DNA from: Rhynchopus sp. YZ270_cl-10
Lineage: Eukaryota; Euglenozoa; Diplonemea; Diplonemida; Diplonemidae
DNA: 64,000 bases
Assembly (NCBI GenBank): GCA_964035575.1
Contig: OZ037848.1
Coordinates: 1,240,001 to 1,304,000 of the forward strand
Direction of reading: 5' to 3'
Shown here piece by piece: positions 53,564-62,582 of the stretch. The translations under genes and the position numbers were made by a program. Position 1 is the stretch's first letter. Every line of letters starts with the position of its first letter. The notes under the pieces were generated by a model, which was given only the letters and a program-made list of their open reading frames with translations, did not search any database and was not told the origin of the DNA.

Positions 53564-55082
53564 AACGAATCTTATTTCACTCACTTTTTCACCTGTTTAC
53601 GTTTTTCACGCGTGGTATAAAATTACGTATCGAAAACTAAAGTGAACATTATTTAACTGATGGGTGATTCACAAACTGGAATACGTGATACCCACTCGCT
53701 ATCGCTCGTGACATCACTTTTATGATTACACTCACTTCACTCATGAAATCAAAATGCTGAACTCCACTCGCTTCGTGAAGTTGAGCCCCAGTTTGAGTCA
53801 CCCACCACCTCGTGAAATAATGTTCACTTTATTTCATGAGATAATAATTATCTAACTCAGTGAAATAAAACTCGTGTAATTTTGCAGATTATATGCCCTT
53901 TGTGTCACTCAATTGTAACCGAGAATGTAAGGCAGTGAGTATTTGATCTGCCCTTTATGTCGCGAAATACTATGTTTGGTGTTTTGACGTCTTCCAAGCA
54001 GATGGATATTCCCTCACTTGCACGCAATCTACCGAGGAACCGACTGCCTTTCTCAAAAGCCAGTACATGTCGGGGTGTCGAGGTCCGTGTCAATACAAAG
54101 CGGACCAAGTCGCTCGAGGTTTGAAAACCGCAAGAACTCGTCCCATTTCTTCTTGTACACCTCCTTGCTTCTCATACCCGCTGAGACTTGGTATCCGTAA
54201 GTGTCATACATCCTGTCCTTCTTCGTTTTGGCAGTGTTTGAGGGGAGTGATGAAAAAGTTCTTTTTTTTACTGAGTGATTTTTTTAACCAAAAGAAAACC
54301 GACGCAGGAGCTTTTCTGGAACTGTTTTATTCTCCCCACCCCAACAACATCACATTTCAGAAAAACATTGTTTTTTCGTTTTTGTTCACTTTCTTTTCTT
54401 CTCCCTCACACCTGTTTGCTGTGAATTAAATTTTTTCGTTTCGGCCTGGTCGCAAACGCGAGTTTTCCTGGAAGCGCAGGAAAAATGACTGGGGAGTGTT
54501 GGTGGCTCCGTGACGCCACAGAGCCGGCACACTCGTTGAGTGCCTCACAAAACCTCAAATTTATTCCGCTTTGATTTCATTTATTGTCTTCACGCTTTAT
54601 CGTTGTTGTTGGGTTGGGAAATAATATTTCATTCTCCCATACATTCTCGGTTACAATTGAGTGACAAAGGGCACATTATCACCCACCTTTGTGGGAATTC
54701 ACAAAATTACACGAGTTTTATCCCCTTTTTTTACCACATTAACCTCACCTTTCCCGATAACTGCGTTTCTACACCATACATTTCATTCATTAATCACACT
54801 CCACATTTACACTCATCACAGGATCGTGAAATCTGAACTGCATCTGCGATTGTGATGAGAAGCCTCGCCGCGTCTCAGCAACTCAAAATCCAAAGAGTAT
54901 CACCCGCATCAATCCATTCTGAGTTTGCGGACTAAGATCTGGGGTGGAAGGGGGATGGGTACACTTTGTCAGTCACTGCTATTGCCATTTAACCCAGGGA
55001 GCATAGCTAGTGCAAGAAATTCGACTTTGGAAACCTTCCGGAAAGTCTGTCCTCTGCTTGCGGAGGACGAGGCACAAGGTGT

Positions 55083-55220
55083 GCCTGTCGGACCCCAGGG
55101 TCCGGCAGTCGGACTCAGGGGTCCGACTGTGAGTCCGACAGTCGGACCCCTGAGTCCGACTGTCGGACTCAGGGGGTCCGACTGTCGGACCCCCTCGGAC
55201 TCCGACAAAAGGGTCCGACA
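55083..55220. repeat. Right GTCCGACTGTCGGAC palindrome array
   Basis: Same unit as 51505-51630 in alternating orientation. Confidence 0.88.
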
Positions 55221-55325
55221 TTTCCAGGACAGACTGCACCGTGCGTTCTTGTTGATAACACCCTCCCAGAGAACAGCGTTGTCAAGAGACTTCCAGTTGT
55301 GTCTTTTTTTTGGTGGTTTCACCCG

Positions 55326-55371
55326 GGGCTGGCATCGTACGTGGGTCAGTCGGAGGTGTGCCTGCATCAAC
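55326..55371 (+). repeat. Dispersed repeat G, copy 3
   Basis: GGGCTGGCATCGTACGTGGG, TCAGTCGGAGGTG, CCTGCATCAAC. Confidence 0.55.
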
Positions 55372-55441
55372 CTTTATTATAAATAAACGGCAAAGAAAAC
55401 TGATATCCAGTTCCTTTTTTTTCTCCAGAAAAAATTGAAAA

Positions 55442-55498
55442 GTGGAGATTGCACAAACTGTGGCAACACAACCGAGGTAACTACCCCAACAATTTATC
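55442..55498 (+). repeat. Dispersed repeat E
   Basis: GTGGAGATTGCACAAACTGT, GGCAACACAACCGAGG, CAACAATTTATC. Confidence 0.75.
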
Positions 55499-55535
55499 GA
55501 AGAAAAAATAATAATAAAATACGACCCATTTTTAA

Positions 55536-55560
55536 AAGGTGACTAAGCGATGCTTATCTT
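55536..55560 (+). repeat. Minimal class A hairpin
   Basis: AAGGTGACTAAGC and GCTTATCTT with a three-base loop; shortest member. Confidence 0.6.
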
Positions 55561-55714
55561 ACCATTTTTTTTTCTCTCTCTTTATATCGCCCTTCTAGCA
55601 GGCACATTCATCTTCTCAAATATTTCGCTTTTTATTTTTATTTTTTTATTTAGATGTCACAAAATGGATTGTCGGGACTACATGGTTCAGATCCACCCCC
55701 CTACTGGTCACACC

Positions 55715-55751
55715 AAGGTACATAGCCCCACGAAGGATCTGTATTTCAAGT
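55715..55751 (+). repeat. Class F repeat
   Basis: AAGGTACATAGCCCCACGAA, then GATCTGTATTTCAAGTC; GGTACA can pair with TGTATT. The TGTATTTCAAG end recurs alone at 6360 and, as CGTATTTCAAG, at 56134. Confidence 0.45.
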
Positions 55752-55966
55752 CAGTTCCCCTCAGTCTTGGACCTATCAAAAAATGAATGCATATCAGCAG
55801 CGTCTTTTGCATTGTTTCCCCTCCCTCCTTTCCCCCCCCCCCCCCCCCCTTCGTCAACACGGTTCAAAACCGAACCATATTTTAGTTGCGAGTAGGACAT
55901 AGATGTAAACCTCAAAAATGGTGGTTTTTGTAGGACTGTATGGTTAGGTTAGGGTCTCCCCAGGGG

Positions 55967-56087
55967 CAGTGATCTACTATACGTACTGCTACGTATTAAT
56001 ACGTAATGCGTGGGGGGGTAAGCCACGTATTACGTATTAAATACGTCACGTATTCATACGTATTTTGCCACGTATTTTAGGTCACTG
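55967..56087. mobile_element. 121-bp hAT-like MITE of TACGTATT palindromes
   Basis: Ends CAGTGATCTACTATACG and CGTATTTTAGGTCACTG. CCCCAGGGG occurs on both sides (55958-55966, 56088-56096); because this is a palindrome the duplication could be 7-9 bp. The inside is a chain of TACGTATTAATACGTA units. Confidence 0.72.
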
Positions 56088-56314
56088 CCCCAGGGGGCAC
56101 CTTACCAACAGAAAAGTTCACAAGAGTGCTTCGTATTTCAAGCCAAATTTGGGTTTTATCAAATGTGTCCCGTTCTCTGACTTTCCCCCCTCCGCTCCCG
56201 CCCCCATATTTTTTCGCTTACCCACTTCAAACGTGAATATATGAAATAAAACAAAGCATCCCCGAATTGTTTTTTCTCTTCCACTTCCTTTTGAGGCACA
56301 TTTGATCCCTATAC

Positions 56315-57871
56315 CTATGCTATCAATTTATTGAATGCATAATAATAATTCTTCCGGACCTTCTTCGGCAGCAGATACCCATCATCACAGGCAGTTCGGT
56401 GTTGGTACACGTGTTCACCAGTCTTTATGAAACTCCCAATGATGGTGACGTTGGGAATCTTCCAGAGAGCGGTTGTTTGTGAAAATGCAGTGAGCCTGGG
56501 CTGGACGCAAGAGGTGAGGGCCACATCACGGAGTGCCAACTGAACATCATTGAGCGTGTTCATGTCTTTCCCCTTGGTGAAGGACTTCAGAGTTCGCGAG
56601 ATCACTCCAAAGTGGCTGTCGCACTCATTCTTCCCATGACCTGCCTCAAAGAAGTTGACTTCGGCAGTTTGAGGCAGGTCAAGGAAGTAGGAGACTGTGT
56701 GAGCACTCCTAAAGTGCTTGCCAGAGTCTGACCAAAGCACAAGACGTTTTGCCGACGGGAACACTTTATGTTTAAGCAGCTTCTTGAAACATTCGACCGT
56801 CACAACCGAGTTCTGGTTGGTGCATCGCAGCAAGAAGTCGACGTGGTGTTCGCGAACCTCACCCCCTTCCAACCAGTACAGACAGAACCCAAGCACGGAG
56901 TATGTGCCCTGGTTGTAGTACAGTTGGCCAGCCTGTACGACGTGCTGGGGGAGCTTCCCTTTCTGTTTGTAGTCAAACACAACTACGACAGTATTGGGTG
57001 GAGGGCTCTTGCGGTGGGCGTTGTAGGCGTCTCTCTGTTTGCGGGCCGCAGTCTTGTGTTGGTCCACTTCCTGCAAAGTTTCGATGATCTCTTTAACCCT
57101 TTCCTTAAGCTCCGTTGGAGTGCCAGCTTCGAATCGTGCACGCTTCAGCTTCTGAAAGGTAGCAGTGGACACCCAGGCGCTGCTCTTCATGTATTTACGG
57201 TGTTCTTCTATTAAACCACAAAGTTCATGACGAGCGACTTCTTCTCCGAAACACGTGTCACAAACGTCAGTGCGCGTTGAGGAGTGTATGAATTCTCGGC
57301 TGCGATAGCGGTTGAACGTCGAGAAGGACACCACGTCTGCGAGATCACTCTTTTCATAGACAGACTTGTACGTAGAGTTCATGTTGCGCGCTACAACATC
57401 TTTCCCCTGAAGCTTCGACTGTTTCAGCAAGGGCCGCCCAGTCGGGTCCGAGGCATCTGTGTACTCCTCATGGACCTGCTCTTTCATCTCTTGTGTCATC
57501 TTCGTCGGTCTCCCCCCAGGGCTGACGGGGATTTTCTCGTTCCGGTGCTCGAACAACCTTTCACCCACCGCAAGTCCTGCATGTTTAAACTGAGTATGTG
57601 GCCATCCCAGGCTGGCGACGATGTTCCTCTTTGTCTGGTCGTCAAATTCCTTGAAGGCATCCCCAAAGGTCCCCGACTGCAGCTTCCACAGCTCACCACG
57701 ATCTTTTCTTGAAAGCATGCCCATGAGAAAACTCAGGCTTTCTCCACCTGACAGCTTATGCAGAAAAGAAGCTGCGATTTCGTGTCGGGTCGTGGTGCTG
57801 GCGCCCTTCGACAGGCTACTGTAAGCTGACAGCGTCTTCATGCTTGCAACGGAAGTCTTGATTGCATTCAT
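56315..57871 (-). CDS. 518-aa DDE-type transposase-like protein
   Basis: Intact frame from ATG 57871 (MNAIKTSVASMKTLSAYSSL). Residues about 120-200 look like a helical DNA-binding region (GGRPTKMTQEMKEQVHEEY). C204-x2-C207...H215-x2-C218 could bind zinc. The core fits an RNase H fold: VVVVFDYKQKG (D300), RLVLWSDSGKHFRSAH (D382), then FFEAGHGKNECDSHFG (E409, H412, D418), the last resembling the HGK...D signature of eukaryotic DDE transposase-like ORFs. Length is normal for such enzymes. I found no matching inverted ends within about 400 bp, so it may be a stranded or domesticated transposase. It is unrelated to ORF1 at 24144. The gene is GC-richer than its flanks. Confidence 0.78.
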   Translation of the reverse strand: MNAIKTSVASMKTLSAYSSLSKGASTTTRHEIAASFLHKLSGGESLSFLMGMLSRKDRGELWKLQSGTFGDAFKEFDDQTKRNIVASLGWPHTQFKHAGLAVGERLFEHRNEKIPVSPGGRPTKMTQEMKEQVHEEYTDASDPTGRPLLKQSKLQGKDVVARNMNSTYKSVYEKSDLADVVSFSTFNRYRSREFIHSSTRTDVCDTCFGEEVARHELCGLIEEHRKYMKSSAWVSTATFQKLKRARFEAGTPTELKERVKEIIETLQEVDQHKTAARKQRDAYNAHRKSPPPNTVVVVFDYKQKGKLPQHVVQAGQLYYNQGTYSVLGFCLYWLEGGEVREHHVDFLLRCTNQNSVVTVECFKKLLKHKVFPSAKRLVLWSDSGKHFRSAHTVSYFLDLPQTAEVNFFEAGHGKNECDSHFGVISRTLKSFTKGKDMNTLNDVQLALRDVALTSCVQPRLTAFSQTTALWKIPNVTIIGSFIKTGEHVYQHRTACDDGYLLPKKVRKNYYYAFNKLIA

Positions 57872-58588
57872 TGTTGAAAAGATTGATATTTCTGTACGTG
57901 GAGTGAAGTGGTGGCAAAAACTGGTCTAAATCACCCTTTTGTACAGGAAAAGGGCCAAAATAGGCCAAAAACACGTATTTTAACCATGAAAATTGTCAAA
58001 AAAGGTGTATTTTGCCCCGAAACCATCCAAAACCCCCCAGAAACCCATTTTTGGGGTGGTTCCGGGCCCCAGACTGCAAAAAAACTGACCATATCATGAA
58101 AAAGGCAAAAAAGAACTTTTGGGGGGGGGGGGTTTTGAAATCGACCCATATTATGAAATTGATGCCGATAGCTGAACCCAAGAAACGCTGTATGTCTAAT
58201 CATCGAGAGGCGTTCACCTTCTAACCTTTGGCTACACCCGAGAGGATTGGGTTCATTTTTTTGTCACCTCATGAAGGAGGAAAATGGAAACAAAGCATTT
58301 TGAACATACTTGCGGTTCTAGGGACGAACCGCGCTGCAGAAGAGCCACTCCTCACCAAACAGGTCGAGGTGTTGTGCGTTTTCACCACAACCTCTCCCAT
58401 GGGTTTTTATCGTTGTGATGAGTGTTAAGTTTCCGATATTACCAAATTCTCATTCTTCCTCACCTTCCAAATTACCCCCTTCCCCCAGATTTTTTTTCCA
58501 TTTTTTGAACACAACACACCCCACACCCCACACCCTCTTCTATTTTCTTCATCCTCTCTCTCTTCCCACAATCCCCCCATCTAACACA
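57872..58588. other. Intergenic region between transposase and paralogue 3
   Basis: Contains G-run 58122-58132, CCCCAGAAACCC / GGGGTGGTT partial palindromes like those of 42921-43766, a decayed class A hairpin (about 58219-58252), and a C/T-rich leader (58430-58588) before paralogue 3. The two genes are divergent, about 720 bp apart. Confidence 0.5.
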
Positions 58589-59149
58589 ATGATGATCAAG
58601 CCTGTCTCCGCACTTCAAGCCTCTGTCGATGAGGGACGGCTTGTGACTGATGCACAGATTTTGGATGTGCTGAAGCGTATTGAGGAGGCGTACATGAGTG
58701 AGGACTCGCAGGCATCGCAGGTTGAGACGCGGTCGAGCGGGTCAGGGTCGTCCTCTGGTGTGGCTGAGTCAGGGGAGAGGAGGGGAGGACCTGAGGATTT
58801 GTCTGCTGTGCCTCCGTGTGGGCACAACGCATGGCTTCGTGTGCGCAACCTTCGCCGCAACCCGGGTGTCCGCTTGCGTTGCCATGTGTGCGGAGCGAAG
58901 TGGCACACCCGCATGTCCTTCCACGAAAAATGCACCAAATTCTACTCCGGAACCTGCAATGGCTCCTGCGGGCGTCCCCACGTCTACGCGAGAGGGCTTG
59001 AGCCTGCAGCGGTGGAGGAGGATGGGACTGTGGTGCCAACCTCGCAGGTGACCCTCCGTTCGCTGAAGAAGCAGAGGATGAAGAAGAGGGCGGCGCAGGA
59101 AGGAGAGGGCAGTCTGGATGAAGCGGCCTCTTCAACCTCGAGACAATAA
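58589..59149 (+). CDS. CxH/CxxC knuckle plus CCCH zinc-finger protein (paralogue 3)
   Basis: I choose ATG 58589 (MMIKPVSALQASVDEGRLVT), giving 186 aa. The frame is open to an ATG at 58415, but that extension is coded by the C/T-rich leader and has no counterpart in paralogue 2. Residues 20-40 form a helix (DAQILDVLKRIEEAY), then a Ser/Gly linker. The module spans about 75-136: C77-x-H79, C98-x2-C101, H112, C115-x7-C123-x3-C127-x3-H131, HVYARG. A basic LRSLKKQRMKKR segment and an acidic Ser-rich end follow. It is closest to the other paralogues over the module and LRxLK block only. A C/T-rich leader like this also precedes paralogue 2. Confidence 0.86.
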   Translation: MMIKPVSALQASVDEGRLVTDAQILDVLKRIEEAYMSEDSQASQVETRSSGSGSSSGVAESGERRGGPEDLSAVPPCGHNAWLRVRNLRRNPGVRLRCHVCGAKWHTRMSFHEKCTKFYSGTCNGSCGRPHVYARGLEPAAVEEDGTVVPTSQVTLRSLKKQRMKKRAAQEGEGSLDEAASSTSRQ

Positions 59150-59559
59150 AAATAAAAAATATCTTTTTTTTAAAAAGGGGTACAAAAGTGATGTGAAATG
59201 GGTTTTCTCTAGAAAAAAGGGGGATAATTTGAAGATTTTTCTCTCTCTTTTTTCATGGGAAACCTTTACAGAGTGTGTGTGTGTTATTGTATTACATCTT
59301 AGCTTAACAACGCAGTTTTTCTTGGCCTTTGACTCGACTGTAATGTTAAGCATATATTTCCCCCCCCATTTCCCCCTTGATGAGATGTCGTTTGTATCAA
59401 GGGTTGCATTTTTACTTTAAAAAAAGGACGCGTTGTATTTTTCTCCCCTCTCCCATTTTCCCCCTTTTTTTACAAACGCCCGTTCCGTCCCCATTTTTTG
59501 CCGTCCTCAAAGAATGACTAAGCACAGAGAAGTTTCGGTTTTTTTGCCAAACCTTTTTT

Positions 59560-59612
59560 AGTACCCTGCGTCCGCCGATGAAACGGTGAGGCGTTTCTGT
59601 ACTTTTTCAAAC
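59560..59612 (+). repeat. Class C hairpin with compensatory outer stem
   Basis: ACCTTTTTTAG leader; AGTACCCTGCGTCCGCCGAT, GGTGAGGCGTTTCTGTACT: outer pair AGTAC/GTACT as at 44746. Confidence 0.75.
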
Positions 59613-59634
59613 TCTCTCTCTCTTTGCTTTTTAG

Positions 59635-59700
59635 TGGTGTGGCTGGGCCGAAAAAAAAAGCTTTTAAGTACTTCTTTTAGGATTGTTTCCAGCCACACCA
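59635..59700. repeat. 66-bp inverted-repeat unit
   Basis: TGGTGTGGCTGG and CCAGCCACACCA bound an A/T-rich centre. TTTTTAG precedes it. Could be a tiny MITE or another hairpin class. Confidence 0.5.
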
Positions 59701-59892
59701 TTTATCTTTTATACATAAGGTGTACCTTTGCGGCTTGAAGTTGTATTTACCTGCTTCTTGTCTATACCAACTTTTTTTTTTTTACATGCGGTGTCTTTGT
59801 TTGTTTGCTATTCCTAGACAATCCTCCTCCCCCTTGACTTTTTTAACAAAAATTTCATAAAAGCCCATTCAACTCCCCCCCCCCCTTTTTTT

Positions 59893-59925
59893 GGATGTGT
59901 GTGTGCATCAAGGCACATTCGTCCT
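59893..59925 (+). repeat. Class B hairpin with compensatory change
   Basis: GGATGTGTGTGTGCATCAAG, GCACATTCGTCC: the base stem is GGATG/CGTCC instead of AAGATG/CATCTT. Confidence 0.6.
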
Positions 59926-60000
59926 TTTTTTCTTTTTTGTTTTTTCCTCTTTTCCCTCCTTTTGCTATTCTCATTTCCTTTCTCTCGTGGTATCCTTCCA

Positions 60001-60040
60001 AGGACGACTAAGCATAGAGAACGCTTAGGTTCGTCTAATC
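60001..60040 (+). repeat. Class A hairpin with compensatory change
   Basis: GGACGACTAAGCATAGAGAA, CGCTTAGGTTCGTCTAA: GACGA/TTCGTC replaces GATGA/TTCATC. Confidence 0.75.
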
Positions 60041-60139
60041 TTCTCAAAAAAAAAAAAAAAAGCTCTCGCAAAAAAGGGGGGGGGAAAAATCTCAAAAAAA
60101 AGTTGAGATTTTTTTCTTCTCCGAGGAACTTTTTTTTTT

Positions 60140-60172
60140 AGTGCAGTGAGGCATTTTTTGCACATTTTTAAC
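60140..60172 (+). repeat. Minimal class C-like hairpin
   Basis: A T-run and AG precede TGCAGTGAGGCATTTTTTGC; AGTGCA pairs with TGCAC. Confidence 0.45.
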
Positions 60173-60235
60173 CGTTTTTTTTATGTACATGAACCGATTT
60201 TTTTTTTTTCCTTTTGTTTGTCTCCTTTATTTTGT

Positions 60236-60277
60236 AAGGTGATTGAGCACTGCGAGGCTAAGGATAGGTTCATCTTT
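60236..60277 (+). repeat. Class A hairpin
   Basis: AAGGTGATTGAGCACTGCGA, GGCTAAGGATAGGTTCATCT. Confidence 0.6.
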
Positions 60278-60601
60278 ACAAAAAAAAATCTTTTTTTTTT
60301 TCTATTCCACGCCCTCCCCTTTCCACCAACATTAATGTCATTCTCCCCGCATCCCAAGATCCATCCCAACCCAAGATTTGCTGTACGGAACACAGCCGAT
60401 CTGATTCATTTTTTCTTTCTGTTTTATTTTTTGTTCAAATTCAGATTTTATCTTTTCCAGATCAAAAAATTCCAACTCCTCTCATTTGCATTGTTTGCTC
60501 CGGAAACACCTTGTAAAGTAAACTGATTTTTCTTTTCTCCAATAATAAAAAGAGCGAGAAGCAGGAGAAAATTTTTCAACCCAAAAAAACACTGATTTTG
60601 G

Positions 60602-60648
60602 AAGGTGGCTAAGCATTGGGAGGCTTAGGTTCATCTTATAAACTTTTC
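60602..60648 (+). repeat. Class A hairpin
   Basis: AAGGTGGCTAAGCATTGGGA, GGCTTAGGTTCATCTTATAA; near-consensus. Confidence 0.8.
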
Positions 60649-60783
60649 ATTTTTTTTTGAAATGAAGGCCAGATGCGATAAAAGGATCAAAACCGGTCGC
60701 ATTTGAAAAAGAAATTTGAGACACCAGAAAAACAGTAGTATTCAGTGTTTGTCTATGGGTTAAGAAGGAAAGAAAAAATCTTG

Positions 60784-60806
60784 AAGATGTGTGAGTTCAT
60801 CTTTCA
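60784..60806 (+). repeat. Minimal class B hairpin
   Basis: AAGATG/CATCTT around TGTGAGTT; only the base stem remains. Confidence 0.5.
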
Positions 60807-61163
60807 GGGGTTTTTCATTTGTTTCATTTTTTTTATATTTTATTTTCCAAATGGTTTCCACTCTCCCCAAACGTGCATGAAGAGGGGTTGGTTTTTATTT
60901 TTGTTCTGATTTTTTCATAAGACTTTTTATCCTTTAAATCAAAGAATTGCACATGACACTTAAATGTGCATTTTTTTATTTTACTTCAGACAAGATTATC
61001 TATTTTTTTTGTAAGAAATTGCACACAAAAGCTGAGTCAAAAGACGCTTCTATAATGCTTGCTTGTCTGAATATTTTATCTTTGCAGAACCAAAAAAAAA
61101 GCGAAAAACAAAAAAGCAAAAAACGAAAAAAAAAAAAAAAAAAACAAAACCCTATGATTACTA

Positions 61164-61208
61164 AAGATGTGTGTGTGTGTACATCAAGGAGACACATTCA
61201 CCTTTCAA
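61164..61208 (+). repeat. Class B hairpin
   Basis: AAGATGTGTGTGTGTGTACA, AGGAGACACATTCACCTT, TTCAAAA. Confidence 0.6.
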
Positions 61209-61526
61209 AATATTTATTTTTTTTGTACAACCAATTTTAATCAAATAAAACGGCAACCTTTAAAAAAGGGTGTCATGGGTACAGAACTCCAAATGATTGG
61301 TTGACTGTCGATCCAAGAAAATGATGAGGACGATTTTTTAGCGTCAATGTCATATCAGTAAGCCTGCCAGGCGATGTTGGGGCACCAAGGACCTTGCCCT
61401 TATCGGTAGGGGAATTGTTGTCACAACAAAATAGAAAAGGAAAAGAAAACTACACACACACTCTCTGGGCAATGTCCACACTAAAGGATCTACCCACACC
61501 TTCTTTCAAATCGCAAAAAAAAAAAA

Positions 61527-61588
61527 GTGGAGATTTTGCACAAAACCGTGGCAACACAACCGAGGCAACTACACTCCAACAATTTATC
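61527..61588 (+). repeat. Dispersed repeat E
   Basis: GTGGAGATTTTGCACAAAAC, CGTGGCAACACAACCGAGGC, CTCCAACAATTTATC. Confidence 0.78.
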
Positions 61589-61732
61589 AAAAAAAAAAAA
61601 AACAACAAAAAAAACACACACACACACAAAGAAATGAATGGTTACCGTTCATTGAAGAAAGGTAAGCAAAGGTGAACAGCATTTTTTTTTCTGGTCCCAT
61701 ATTTCCTCATAGGGGCGGGGAGGGTTTTGATC

Positions 61733-61778
61733 AAGGTGACTATCACGCAGAGAGGCTTAGGTTCATCTTATAAACCCT
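61733..61778 (+). repeat. Class A hairpin
   Basis: AAGGTGACTATCACGCAGAG, AGGCTTAGGTTCATCTTATA, AACCC. The left inner arm is altered. Confidence 0.65.
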
Positions 61779-62421
61779 CCTTTCTTCTTCATTTTTGGGG
61801 TTTTTTTTTGGGGGGGAAAAAGCCTTCTTTACAAAAGAGAGCGATGTACCGTTCGCTGTTTGTTCTTCTTTCTTTATGTCTTGATTTACTCAATCGCCCG
61901 GTTTTTTTATATAAAAGAAAGCCTCTAGCTAATTGGGCACTAAAAGTATTATTTTTTTTGTGAAGATGTTGTGCAAAAAAACAAGCATTTCCACTATGAT
62001 TTACAGCACATATTATATTGTGAAAACCCAGAGGGTTTTTGTTTGTACAAAAACTTTTAATGAGTTTACTCTGATACGTTATTTTTTAAAAAAATTATTT
62101 TCTAAAAAAATACATTTTAGAGGTATCGAGTGGATGCTGTGCTGTTAAGCAAACGCAAAATGCCTCGAAAATTATGTCAACTAAATCCTCCTTTTTCTAC
62201 TCAAAAGGATTGGGATAGTGTCTAGAGAGGTCTTGAGCTGAATACGGTTATGCCTTGGCTATGCAGATGGCCATGTAACTGTCGCCTCCCGTTTTATTGT
62301 AGGTAGTTAGTTTTAAGCACAATTTACTTTCGATGTTTGTTTCTGCTTTTTTTTTTCTCGTGTTGCAGAATTTTACGTTACTAAAAAGGGTATTTTTTTT
62401 TTTATCATTTACTTACTGTAG

Positions 62422-62465
62422 AAGGGCTAGGCACAGAGAGGTTGAGGTTCATCTTATAAACCTTT
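62422..62465 (+). repeat. Class A hairpin
   Basis: AAGGGCTAGGCACAGAGAGG, TTGAGGTTCATCTTATAAAC. Confidence 0.65.
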
Positions 62466-62544
62466 TTTTTTTACTGTTATACCATTTCTCATAGAGGCCT
62501 CCTAAATAGTGTTTCCCCCCTTCTCATCACCTCTTGTATTTATA

Positions 62545-62582
62545 TACACTGTCACGAGCGGGCTGTGTGTGTCAAGTCAACT
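62545..62582 (+). repeat. Class F repeat
   Basis: TACACTGTCACGAGCGGGCT, GTGTGTCAAGTCAACTTC. Confidence 0.55.

Larger units (their letters stand above)
51451..55243. mobile_element. 3.8-kb CAC-ended transposon with palindromic subterminal arrays
   Basis: Ends CACGGTGCGGTCTGTC and GACAGACTGCACCGTG; CG on both sides (51449-51450, 55244-55245) may be a 2-bp duplication. Both subterminal zones (51505-51630, 55083-55220) are arrays of the palindrome GTCCGACTGTCGGAC. The plan is that of 23726-30433, with another array unit. The inside holds a (TGGGTAC)n array, a MITE and short ORF remnants, but no intact transposase. Confidence 0.75.

Noticed and set aside
58415-58588. N-terminal extension of paralogue 3
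   Set aside because: Low-complexity C/T-rich leader; no counterpart in the other paralogues.
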